Source of the DNA: Bacillota bacterium
GTDB lineage: Bacteria > Bacillota > Sulfobacillia > Sulfobacillales > Sulfobacillaceae
DNA length: 64,000 bases
Direction: 5' to 3'
NCBI GenBank assembly: GCA_026627065.1
Contig: JAPNUO010000001.1
Span: 591,922 to 655,921 of the forward strand
In this document: one piece after another, positions 27,387 through 35,270 of the stretch
Numbering within the stretch: position 1 is the stretch's first letter
How the letters are laid out: each line of letters starts with the position of its first letter
Position numbers and translations under genes: made by a program
The notes under the pieces: generated by a model
The model's input: the letters and a program-made list of their open reading frames with translations, nothing else
What the model was told of the DNA's origin: nothing
The model's database searches: none

Positions 27387-27605
27387 TTACCGTCGGAGCA
27401 AACGCCACCCCATCCAGATTAAGGCGCCCCCGACCGCCAAGGGACCGAGTCCCGCCCATAGAAGCCAAAGCCCAATGCCAAACGGCCAGATCCAAAGCGG
27501 CAGGACCTTGATGATCAAAAATCCGCCCCCCGCCGCAATGGCTGCTCCCCAAATTTTGCGCGAACTCTCCGGCGAGATTCGAAGTCCATATCGCCGCCAT
27601 CGCAT
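27387..27605 (-). CDS. Small integral membrane protein of unknown function
   Basis: The 72-residue product starts MRWRRYGLRISPESSRKIWG and has two closely spaced hydrophobic segments (AAIAAGGGFLIIKVLPLWIW and GLWLLWAGLGPLAVGGALIW), ending in a basic MGWRLLRR. A strong GGGAGGTG site lies seven bases before ATG 27605. I do not recognise a family. It occupies the slot that holds thiN in Bacillus, between rpe and spoVM, and is 45 bases from spoVM, so co-expression with it is likely. A sporulation role is possible but unsupported. Confidence 0.65.
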   Translation of the reverse strand: MRWRRYGLRISPESSRKIWGAAIAAGGGFLIIKVLPLWIWPFGIGLWLLWAGLGPLAVGGALIWMGWRLLRR

Positions 27606-27679
27606 CGTCGCACCTCCCTAGCACACATCCGTCGTCATGGTCCATTCACCATGCTACGGAGGGCGTCGAAGAAAGGTGC

Positions 27680-28321
27680 TCAGCCACCCCGAAGAATTTT
27701 TACCCGCTCCTCGGGATGATTAGACTGAAAGACATAAGAGCCTGCCACCACAATGTCGACACCGGCGTCCCGCACCCATGCCACAGTGGCATCGTTGATG
27801 CCGCCATCCACTTCAATCAGCGGCCGATCGCGGTCTGCCCGCATCGCCTTGACCCGCCGAATTTTTTCGGCGGCCCGGGGCCAAAACGTTTGGCCGCCGA
27901 ACCCTGGATTCACGCTCATGACCAAAACATAATCCACTTCGTCGAAGATGTCGACCAAGAGCTCCACAGGCGTCGCGGGATTGACAGCGACGCCCGCGAG
28001 CGCCCCTAACCGGTGAATCTGATCGATGGTCCGCTCCAGGTGCGGACAAGTTTCGACGTGCACAGAAATCATATCCGCACCGGCTTGGCGAAAATCGGAC
28101 AGGTATCGATCCGGTTCCGCTATCATCATATGCACGTCGAGCGGCAAATCAGTCGTTTTGCGTATCGCCTCCAGGACCATGGGACCCATGGTAATATTCG
28201 GCACAAAGTGACCATCCATGACATCCACGTGCAGCAAGTCGGCAACAGCCTGAACGCGCTGAATCTCCTCCGCCAGCCGCGAAAAGTCCGCTGCCAGCAG
28301 CGAAGGGGCTACTTGGATCAT
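27680..28321 (-). CDS. rpe: Ribulose-phosphate 3-epimerase
   Basis: The 213-residue TIM barrel has VAPSLLAADFSRLAEEI, HVDVMDGHFVPNITMGP (metal-binding His/Asp), PLDVHMMIAEPDRYL, VMSVNPGFGGQTF and IEVDGGINDATV. It interconverts ribulose 5-phosphate and xylulose 5-phosphate in the pentose phosphate pathway. It follows rsgA as in Bacillus. GAGGTG precedes the ATG. Confidence 0.97.
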   Translation of the reverse strand: MIQVAPSLLAADFSRLAEEIQRVQAVADLLHVDVMDGHFVPNITMGPMVLEAIRKTTDLPLDVHMMIAEPDRYLSDFRQAGADMISVHVETCPHLERTIDQIHRLGALAGVAVNPATPVELLVDIFDEVDYVLVMSVNPGFGGQTFWPRAAEKIRRVKAMRADRDRPLIEVDGGINDATVAWVRDAGVDIVVAGSYVFQSNHPEERVKILRGG

Positions 28322-28375
28322 CCCGCATGCACCTCTTTTTTCTTGAAATGGGCACGCACTGACAAGGCAGCAAGC

Positions 28376-29239
28376 CTAGTAGCTTTTCACCCAGTCGGTC
28401 AATAGCTTTCGATAGTGGCGATAGCGCCACTCGGCAATCCGTCCTTCGCGCAGGGCTTCCTGCACTCCGCATCCGGGTTCCTGGCCGTGCAGGCAATCAG
28501 CAAACCGGCAGGCAGCGTCGCGAAATTCCGGAAAGGCCTCGACAATGCGTCGACGGTCGCTGACTTGGGTTTCCAACGCCGTATACCCCGGGCTATCGGC
28601 CAACCAGGCGTTTCCCAAAGCATACAGCCGTACCCAGCGCGTCGTTTGTTGACCTCGACCGATCCGGCTTAACGCATTGGTCGCCACCGGCGCTGCGGGA
28701 ATCAAGGCTTTAAGCAGGCTGGATTTCCCCGCTCCGCTCTCTCCTGTCAACACCCACAAGCCACGGCGCGGATGACTTACCAGCGAGGCCAGCCCTTGCC
28801 CCATCGTGGCTGACACCGGCCACACCGGGTAGCCGATGGCGCGATAGGTCGACAGCAACTGCTCCAGGCGCGCTCTCAACTCCCCCTCAACCAGGTCAAC
28901 TTTGGAGAATATGATTTCCTGAGCCAACCCCATGAGGTGCCCCATCACTAGTCGGCGGTCCAGGAGCTCCAGATTCCCCGACGGGCTGACCAAGCTAAAG
29001 ATGACCCACAACCCCGTCACGTTGGCTACCGGCGGCCTGACCAATTGATTAACCCGCGGCAACACGACATCGATGCGTCCCTCCCCAGGCCCGGTAACCT
29101 CAAACTCCACCTGGTCTCCTACCAGGATCCGACCCACATCACGGCGGACGCGCCCCTTAAGGTAGCAGAGATACTGCTGCCCATCCTCCGACTGCACGGT
29201 CGGGCGATTCGCCTCCAGCAACGTCACCAATCCTCGCAT
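28376..29239 (-). CDS. rsgA: Ribosome small subunit biogenesis GTPase RsgA
   Basis: This 287-residue circularly permuted GTPase has an N-terminal OB fold, then G motifs in permuted order: FSKVDLVEG (G4-like), GESGAGKSSLLKALI (Walker A/G1), and DSPGYTALE (G3). A C-terminal zinc knuckle reads CRFADCLHGQEPGCGV. It tests late 30S maturation. It follows prkC by four bases; its Bacillus homologue CpgA is a PrkC substrate and is encoded at the same place. Confidence 0.95.
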   Translation of the reverse strand: MRGLVTLLEANRPTVQSEDGQQYLCYLKGRVRRDVGRILVGDQVEFEVTGPGEGRIDVVLPRVNQLVRPPVANVTGLWVIFSLVSPSGNLELLDRRLVMGHLMGLAQEIIFSKVDLVEGELRARLEQLLSTYRAIGYPVWPVSATMGQGLASLVSHPRRGLWVLTGESGAGKSSLLKALIPAAPVATNALSRIGRGQQTTRWVRLYALGNAWLADSPGYTALETQVSDRRRIVEAFPEFRDAACRFADCLHGQEPGCGVQEALREGRIAEWRYRHYRKLLTDWVKSY

Positions 29240-29243
29240 GGTT

Positions 29244-31226
29244 CTACCCCGACTGACCGCTCGACGGCGTGGTGGACGGCGACGGCGACGACGAGGGCGC
29301 GCCCGACGGGGTCGAGGAAGGAGAGGGCGACGGTGAGGGCGAAGGGCTTGGCGACACCGTAGACTTCAGCGACTCCGCCGGCAGCAAGCGGCCGTTGAGC
29401 GATACGACCATTTGCGCCTGGGTGCCATACCAGACCACGTGGTAAATCACATGTTCTCCGGGATTCACTTGCTGGTAAAAGATTTCCTCGTTTCCCGCAG
29501 GATCCGTGACCACCACCTTAAAAAGCGACTTGGGAGGCGCGCTTTTCGGAATAATCCATCGGACTTTGGAATGGTTCACGGGCAACGACGCACTGACCGG
29601 GCTCGGACCATGCGAAAGGGTCACGCTCACGGTGGTCACGCCGTCGAGGCTGGAGTAGGGCGCCGGATTTTGATCGATCACCGTGTTTGGCGGCTCCGTG
29701 GAATATTCTGAGATAGGCGAGGCCAGCGTGACGTGCGTATGTTGAAGCAAGCGTGCCGCCTGCGGCATGGTCAGTCCAATCAGGTTGGGCATCACCAGTT
29801 GGCTCGCCGAGGCCCCGTTAGACACCCACAAGGTGACCACGCTGCCTTCGGCCACAACCCGACCCGCCGCCGGCAGTTGACGCACCACGGTACCCCCTGG
29901 CTGCCCCGAAGCCACCGCCCGCATATGCACCCGCAGTCCCAAGGCTTCCAACGACTGCTTCGCCAAGTAATAGCTCTCCTGGGTCACGCCCGGCAGCGCA
30001 AGCGTCGTGGGCCCTGAGGACAGCACCAGCGAAACCGTCTCCCCCGACTTCAAGCGGGTCCCTGGCGCAGGATTTTCCTTCACCACGCGATTCGGCAAAA
30101 TGCGCTGGGAGGACGCGCGCCCGGCCACCATCGCTGCCAGTCCGTGCTTTTTCAGCATCACCCGGGCATCTTGAATGGGCTTGCCGATCACATTGGGCAC
30201 CGTCACGATCGGCGGATTTAACCAACGGTGAAACGCGTAAGCTCCCATTCCTAACACGCCCAGCCCGAGAACCGCCCCAACCAGGATCCCTGGCCACTGG
30301 GACCGCGGTTTGGCTGCCCGCTTGGATTGGGCAACACGCTGTCGGTGGGGCACCTCTTCCACCGGCTCCTGAGTCCCCAAGGCCGGCTTCGCCTCCGGCT
30401 CCGGTTCGGGATGCAAGACTCGTTCGATGTCCAGTCGCATCGCGTGGGCCGACTGATAGCGCTCGGCGGGATCTTTGCTCAGCGCGCGCTCGACAATGTT
30501 GGCGACTGACGCCGGCACGTCTGGACGCAACTTGTCAATGCGCGGCGGCTCGTCTTGGAGGTGCTTGATCGCCACCCCGATGGGGGTATCGCCCTCAAAA
30601 GGCAGGCGGCCCGTCAACATTTCAAACAGCACGACCCCCAGCGAGTAAATGTCCGACTGTGGGCCGATAAGCTTGCCGCGGGCCTGTTCCGGGCTGAGAT
30701 ATTGCACCGTGCCCAAAAGGGATCCAGTGTTTACCAGCGTTCCCGTGGTGGCGGCATACGCAATGCCAAAGTCGGTGACCTTCACTTCGCCGTTGGGGCC
30801 CAACAGCACATTTTGCGGCTTAATGTCGCGATGCACCAGTCGCCGCGCATGGGCAACCTCGAGCCCCTGGGCGACCTGGTCGGCAATTTCGAGCGCTGTT
30901 CTGACCGGCAGCGGTGCCTCGCGGTCGATTTTCGCCCGCAAGGTCTCCCCGGCGACCAGTTCCATCACCATATAATGAATGTCCGGTTCGTCGCGGCCAA
31001 CATCATACACTTGGACGATATGGCGATCCACCAAAGAAGCCGCCGCCCGCGCCTCCTGCTCGAAGCGCCGCACCACTTCGGGATCCTCCGCCCACTGATG
31101 TTTTAAAATCTTCACCGCCACGAGCCGGTTCAACGTGATGTCGCGAGCGCGATACACTAAAGACATGCCGCCCGTGCCAATGCGCTCCAACACTTCGTAA
31201 CGATTGCCCAATACGTTACCGACCAT
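29244..31226 (-). CDS. prkC: PASTA-domain Ser/Thr protein kinase PrkC
   Basis: The 660-residue protein has an N-terminal Hanks kinase (IGTGGMSLVYRA, VAVKILK, HRDIKPQNVLL, VTDFGIAYA), a membrane segment (GILVGAVLGLGVLGMGAYAF, near residue 320), and three PASTA domains (starting VTVPNVIG, LALPGVTQ and VMPNLIGL). A further extracellular domain and a low-complexity Ser-Pro tail of about 40 residues (PSPSPSPSPS) follow. PASTA modules sense muropeptides or lipid II; in Bacillus PrkC triggers spore germination. ATG 31226 sits behind AAGGTGA and overlaps prpC by 11 bases. The Ser-Pro tail is unusual. Confidence 0.95.
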   Translation of the reverse strand: MVGNVLGNRYEVLERIGTGGMSLVYRARDITLNRLVAVKILKHQWAEDPEVVRRFEQEARAAASLVDRHIVQVYDVGRDEPDIHYMVMELVAGETLRAKIDREAPLPVRTALEIADQVAQGLEVAHARRLVHRDIKPQNVLLGPNGEVKVTDFGIAYAATTGTLVNTGSLLGTVQYLSPEQARGKLIGPQSDIYSLGVVLFEMLTGRLPFEGDTPIGVAIKHLQDEPPRIDKLRPDVPASVANIVERALSKDPAERYQSAHAMRLDIERVLHPEPEPEAKPALGTQEPVEEVPHRQRVAQSKRAAKPRSQWPGILVGAVLGLGVLGMGAYAFHRWLNPPIVTVPNVIGKPIQDARVMLKKHGLAAMVAGRASSQRILPNRVVKENPAPGTRLKSGETVSLVLSSGPTTLALPGVTQESYYLAKQSLEALGLRVHMRAVASGQPGGTVVRQLPAAGRVVAEGSVVTLWVSNGASASQLVMPNLIGLTMPQAARLLQHTHVTLASPISEYSTEPPNTVIDQNPAPYSSLDGVTTVSVTLSHGPSPVSASLPVNHSKVRWIIPKSAPPKSLFKVVVTDPAGNEEIFYQQVNPGEHVIYHVVWYGTQAQMVVSLNGRLLPAESLKSTVSPSPSPSPSPSPSSTPSGAPSSSPSPSTTPSSGQSG

Positions 31227-31995
31227 GGCTGTCACCTTGTTCCGGAACGCTCTCCGCCAGTACTACGGTAATATTGTCCGGACCGCCGCGCTCTAATGCC
31301 AAAGCAATCAGGGAGTCCACCAGATCCCAGCCGCTGAAGCGCCGGCTCGATTCCCAGATGTCATGATCCGACAGCACCGCAGTTAACCCGTCAGTGCACA
31401 ACAACAAACGATCGCGGGCGGTCCACGGGAGATCGGTGACGTCAATCCGCACATGATCGAAGGGACCGACCACGCGCGTCAGCACATGGCGATTGGGATG
31501 ATTTTGGGCTTCTTCCGCGCTGAGCTCTCCAAGTGCTTCCATTTCTCCGGCCAACGAGTGATCGACAGTCAGCCTGACCAATTGTTCCTCGCCTAACTGG
31601 TATGCGCGCGAGTCGCCAACATGGGCGACCAACAACCGATGGGGAAAAATCACGGCAGACGTCAGCGTCGTCCCCATGCCGGCCAAGGCATCGTCGCGCT
31701 GGCTCGACTCGTAAATCCGCCGATTGGCCAATGAAACGGCCGACGCCAAAAGGGCGATGTCGGTCACCTTCCCAGCCACTGCGCCATCCAACGTCTCGAG
31801 CGCCAGCCGACTGGCTTCTTGGCCAGCTGGGCCGCCTCCGACTCCATCGGCCACCGCCACCAGTACGCCATCGTCTGCCAACGGACGAATCAGGTAGGCA
31901 TCTTCGTTATTGGGACGCCGCAACCCTCGGTGACTTCGTCCATAGGTCCTTACGGTGATACGCGTTCCTCCTCCCGCAAACGCAACTGCCCACAC
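31216..31995 (-). CDS. prpC: PP2C-type Ser/Thr protein phosphatase PrpC
   Basis: The core shows the PP2C metal-binding motifs RRPNNEDAYLI, VAVADGVGGGPAGQEAS, MGTTLTSAVIF, VAHVGDSRAYQL, LLLCTDGLTAVLS and RGGPDNITVVLAE. It reverses PrkC phosphorylation. GTG 31995 with AGGAGA upstream gives 259 residues and a 46-base overlap with rlmN. The frame is open to 32127, and a stronger GGAGGAGG at 31966-31974 would instead favour an ATC or ACG start a few codons before RTYGRSHRG. The start is thus uncertain. It is coupled to prkC. Confidence 0.9.
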   Translation of the reverse strand: MWAVAFAGGGTRITVRTYGRSHRGLRRPNNEDAYLIRPLADDGVLVAVADGVGGGPAGQEASRLALETLDGAVAGKVTDIALLASAVSLANRRIYESSQRDDALAGMGTTLTSAVIFPHRLLVAHVGDSRAYQLGEEQLVRLTVDHSLAGEMEALGELSAEEAQNHPNRHVLTRVVGPFDHVRIDVTDLPWTARDRLLLCTDGLTAVLSDHDIWESSRRFSGWDLVDSLIALALERGGPDNITVVLAESVPEQGDSHGR

Positions 31996-33014
31996 GCGGC
32001 CTCGATCTCCTGACCTAACTCTTTCCGTATGGTACAAGAAATTCCTGCTTGTTGCACGATCCTTTGAAAACGCTGAACGCGACCGGACGGCGACGGCTGA
32101 AACGGGTGCTCCGCTACGGGATTCCATGGAATCAGATTCACGTGAGCCAATTGGCCACGCAAAAGACGCGCGAGCTCCTCGGCGTGCTGGTCGCGGTCAT
32201 TGACATCTTTTAAGAGGAGATACTCGTACGTCACCCGACGCCCCGTCCGTTCAGCAAAGTACCGCGCCGCCCCCATTAGCTGGTGCAGCGGATAGGCGCG
32301 ATTGACCGGCATCAACCGAGAGCGCAGCGCATCATTGGGCGCATGGAGCGACACCGCCAAGGTCACCGGCAGCCCCTGGTCGGCCAGACGGCGAATGTTC
32401 GGCACGATGCCGCTAGTGGAAACAGTCATGTGGCGATAACTGAGATGAAGCCCGCGGGGATGATGAATTAACTCCAAAAACCGCACCACGGCCTCAAAAT
32501 TGTCTAACGGCTCCCCAATGCCCATAACATCCACGCGGCTCACGCGCTGGCCTTTCTGCTTCAGCCACTGGTCCGCGTACATCACCTGATCGGCCATTTC
32601 GCCGGCCGTCAGTTGGCGCACCCGGCCTTTTAGCCCGGAGGCGCAAAACTTGCATCCCATGGCGCAGCCCACTTGGGAGGACACGCAGACGCTATAGCCG
32701 TAGCGATGGGGCAGCACGACCGTCTCGACCCGCTGTCCGTCCTTCAACGCCAGCAAAAACTTGACCGTGCCGTCCGGGCTGGTTTCTTCGTGGACCTGGC
32801 GGAGCCGCTGAAAGGGATAAGCCTGGGTCATCTCTTCTCGCAAGGCCAGCGGCCACACCGTCAGCTCCTGGTAGTTTTGAATGCCGAGCCGCCAGAGCCC
32901 CTCAAAAAGCTGGCGGCCGCGAAACCGCGAGGCGCCCCTGGTCCCCATGACGCTCGCTAACTCGTCCTCGGTCATCGAGAGAACGTCCCCAAATTCAACG
33001 CGACTGACGGTCAC
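31950..33014 (-). CDS. rlmN: Dual-specificity 23S rRNA/tRNA adenine-C2 methyltransferase RlmN
   Basis: The 354-residue radical SAM enzyme has the cluster motif CAMGCKFCASG (CX3CX2C), VDVMGIGEPLDNFEAVVRFL, VSTSGIVPNIRRLAD, VTLAVSLHAPNDALRSRLMP and a C-terminal SCTIRKELGQEIEAACGQL with the conserved cysteine used in catalysis. It methylates A2503 of 23S rRNA and A37 of some tRNAs. GTG 33014 follows directly on the rsmB TAA. Confidence 0.97.
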   Translation of the reverse strand: MTVSRVEFGDVLSMTEDELASVMGTRGASRFRGRQLFEGLWRLGIQNYQELTVWPLALREEMTQAYPFQRLRQVHEETSPDGTVKFLLALKDGQRVETVVLPHRYGYSVCVSSQVGCAMGCKFCASGLKGRVRQLTAGEMADQVMYADQWLKQKGQRVSRVDVMGIGEPLDNFEAVVRFLELIHHPRGLHLSYRHMTVSTSGIVPNIRRLADQGLPVTLAVSLHAPNDALRSRLMPVNRAYPLHQLMGAARYFAERTGRRVTYEYLLLKDVNDRDQHAEELARLLRGQLAHVNLIPWNPVAEHPFQPSPSGRVQRFQRIVQQAGISCTIRKELGQEIEAACGQLRLREEERVSP

Positions 33015-34334
33015 TTACGTCCCTCCCGTCTTAGCCAGGCGGGCGATAAAAAAGCCGTCCATGCCCAAATCGCCTGGAGCCAAATATAATGAACCTTCCT
33101 TGACAAACGATGTCAAGGCGGGATGGGGAAGCCATGGCGTCACGTCTTCTAGGGTCAGGTTGGGCAAGTGCCGGCGCGCCCAGGCCAGCACCTCGTCGGT
33201 TTCCTCCGGTTCCGTGGAGCAGGTGCTGTAAACAATCGTGCCGCCGGGCCGGATAAGCGCTTGGGCGGCCCACAACAATTCCTGCTGGCGCGCCTGATAG
33301 CGCGGGAATTCCTCCGGCCGGCGCTTCCAGCGCGCATCCACCCGCCGCCTGAGCACGCCCAACCCGCTGCAAGGAGCATCCAAAATGGCCTTGTCAAACA
33401 TCTCCGGATGGCTCTGGGCGTACTCTTGGGCCGGCATTTCCACCGCTGTCACCCGCGCTCCATAGCCCATGCGGGCCACATTCTCCTGAAACCGCTGAAG
33501 GCGCGCCCGCGCAATGTCAATGCCGACCAGTTCCACCTGGCCGTGGGTTTTCTCCAACGCATGCAACGCCTTGCCTCCTACGCCGACCGCCAGGTCGACG
33601 ATGCGCTCGCCTGGCTGAGGGTCTAAAATCCAGCTGACCAGCATGCTGCTTTCGTCCTGCACGCTGATTAGCCCGTCGCGAAACAGCGACAAATCTTCCA
33701 GCCACACAGCCCCCTGTACCCGAATCGCTTCCGGTACATATGCGGAAGGCTCCGCCCGCACTCCCTCAGCGGCCAGCCGGGCCAGGGCCGCCTCACGCGA
33801 TATCCGGTGCGTATTCACCCGCACCGTGAGGGGCGGCACCTCGTTATCGCGCGACAGCACCTCCGGCAACCGCTCCCGGTAGCGGGCCTCCCAACGGGCC
33901 ACCAGCCAGTCGGGGTGGGAGTAGCGCACCGCCAGCCCCACCGACTCAAACGGCGGCGTTCCCAAACGACGCAACACGGCATTGACAAGGCGGCTCGCGC
34001 GTGGGCTTTCCCGTTTCGCCTGCTCGACGGCCGCATTAACCGCGGCATAGGGGGGCACGCGATCCAGGAAGGCCAGTTGAAACGCGGCCAATCGTAAAAT
34101 GTCCCGCACCACCGGCTCCAGCCGGCCCCGCGCCTGCTGGTCTATCCAGGCATCTAAGAATCGTTGATGGCGCAGAACCCCATAGACCAGTTGGGCGGCA
34201 AGCGCGCGATCATTTCGCGCCAGCCGGCCCGACGGCTTCAGCGCGTCCTGCAGCGGCACCCCCTGGCGCACCGCTTTCAATGCCCGCAGCGCGACCTCGC
34301 GCGCTCCCCCGATCTCTCCTACGTCAACTGCCAC
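33015..34334 (-). CDS. rsmB: 16S rRNA cytosine-967 C5-methyltransferase RsmB
   Basis: The 439-residue protein has an N-terminal NusB-like domain (AREVALRALKAVRQG, to about 150) followed by a Rossmann methyltransferase: DLAVGVGGKALHALE, VGIDIARARLQRFQENVARMG, AILDAPCSGLGVLRRRVD (catalytic PCSG) and VYSTCSTEPEETDEVL (second cysteine). The C-terminal GDLGMDGFFIARL is typical. It overlaps fmt by 16 bases, part of the priA-fmt-rsmB-rlmN block. Confidence 0.95.
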   Translation of the reverse strand: MAVDVGEIGGAREVALRALKAVRQGVPLQDALKPSGRLARNDRALAAQLVYGVLRHQRFLDAWIDQQARGRLEPVVRDILRLAAFQLAFLDRVPPYAAVNAAVEQAKRESPRASRLVNAVLRRLGTPPFESVGLAVRYSHPDWLVARWEARYRERLPEVLSRDNEVPPLTVRVNTHRISREAALARLAAEGVRAEPSAYVPEAIRVQGAVWLEDLSLFRDGLISVQDESSMLVSWILDPQPGERIVDLAVGVGGKALHALEKTHGQVELVGIDIARARLQRFQENVARMGYGARVTAVEMPAQEYAQSHPEMFDKAILDAPCSGLGVLRRRVDARWKRRPEEFPRYQARQQELLWAAQALIRPGGTIVYSTCSTEPEETDEVLAWARRHLPNLTLEDVTPWLPHPALTSFVKEGSLYLAPGDLGMDGFFIARLAKTGGT

Positions 34335-35242
34335 CCGCCGTCGCCTCGCTGTCCTCGTGCAAATTCCCCAGGGGTCATCGGCCGTCGCCCCTCCGGCTGT
34401 ATCCGCCGCACTCTAAGCATCCCCTCGCCTGTCGTCACCCGCCAATCCTCGCCCGCCAATGTGGCGAACCCCGGCGGTTGACCCGCGGTCGGCGCCGGCT
34501 CGGGCGACGCCTGCAGGATTTTGACGCGCTGGTCGCGCAGCATAGTATAGGCGCCGGGCTCGGGCGTCATGCTGCGCACATGCGCGTCGATAGCCCGCGC
34601 CGCATCCCCCCAGGCAATGCGCCCGGCATCTCGAGAAAACTTGGGCGCGTAAGTCGCCTTCGCGTCATCTTGGGGGCGCCCGTCAAAGCGAACCACGCCA
34701 TGGCGCGCACGTACCTCCCGCCACACCAAAACCGCGAGGTCAGCCAGCTTCCCGGTCAACGTGCCCGTGGTGTCTTCCGGATCAATCGCCGTCGCTTTCT
34801 GTTCGACAATCGGCCCGGTATCCACCCCGGCATCCATTTGCATCAAAGTCACGCCCGTTATCGCATCGCCGCTCTTGATGGCCCAGGCGATGGGGTTGGG
34901 GCCTCGCCAGCGCGGTAGCAGTGAGGCGTGAAGATTGTAGGCGCCGCATCTCGGGAGCGCAAGTAGCCAGGCTGGCAAAATCCGTCCAAACGCCGCGGTA
35001 AGGATCCAATCGGGGGAAAAGGCCTCTAACGCCGGGCGAATCTCGACCATTTTGGTGGGCTTCAACACCGACAATCCCAGAGACTGGGCCCAGTCAGCCA
35101 CGGCCGAGGGCGTGGACACCCGACGGCGCCCTTGCGGGGCGTCCGGCTTTGTCACCACCAGAATCTCGTCCGACGGATCCCAGACGCCGGCGAAGATCCG
35201 TCGCGCATATTCCGGCGTCCCCATCAGCACTAGTCGCGCCAT
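34319..35242 (-). CDS. fmt: Methionyl-tRNA formyltransferase
   Basis: The 307-residue protein begins ARLVLMGTPEYARRIFAGV and shows YNLHASLLPRWRGPNPIAWA (catalytic HxSLLP) and GVTLMQMDAGVDTGPIVEQ, then a C-terminal OB fold. It formylates initiator Met-tRNA. AAAGGAGGGACTC precedes the ATG. In Bacillus the deformylase gene def lies just upstream; here priA is followed directly by fmt. Confidence 0.95.
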   Translation of the reverse strand: MARLVLMGTPEYARRIFAGVWDPSDEILVVTKPDAPQGRRRVSTPSAVADWAQSLGLSVLKPTKMVEIRPALEAFSPDWILTAAFGRILPAWLLALPRCGAYNLHASLLPRWRGPNPIAWAIKSGDAITGVTLMQMDAGVDTGPIVEQKATAIDPEDTTGTLTGKLADLAVLVWREVRARHGVVRFDGRPQDDAKATYAPKFSRDAGRIAWGDAARAIDAHVRSMTPEPGAYTMLRDQRVKILQASPEPAPTAGQPPGFATLAGEDWRVTTGEGMLRVRRIQPEGRRPMTPGEFARGQRGDGGWQLT

Positions 35243-35270
35243 GAGTCCCTCCTTTCCCGCGCCCGCCGCC

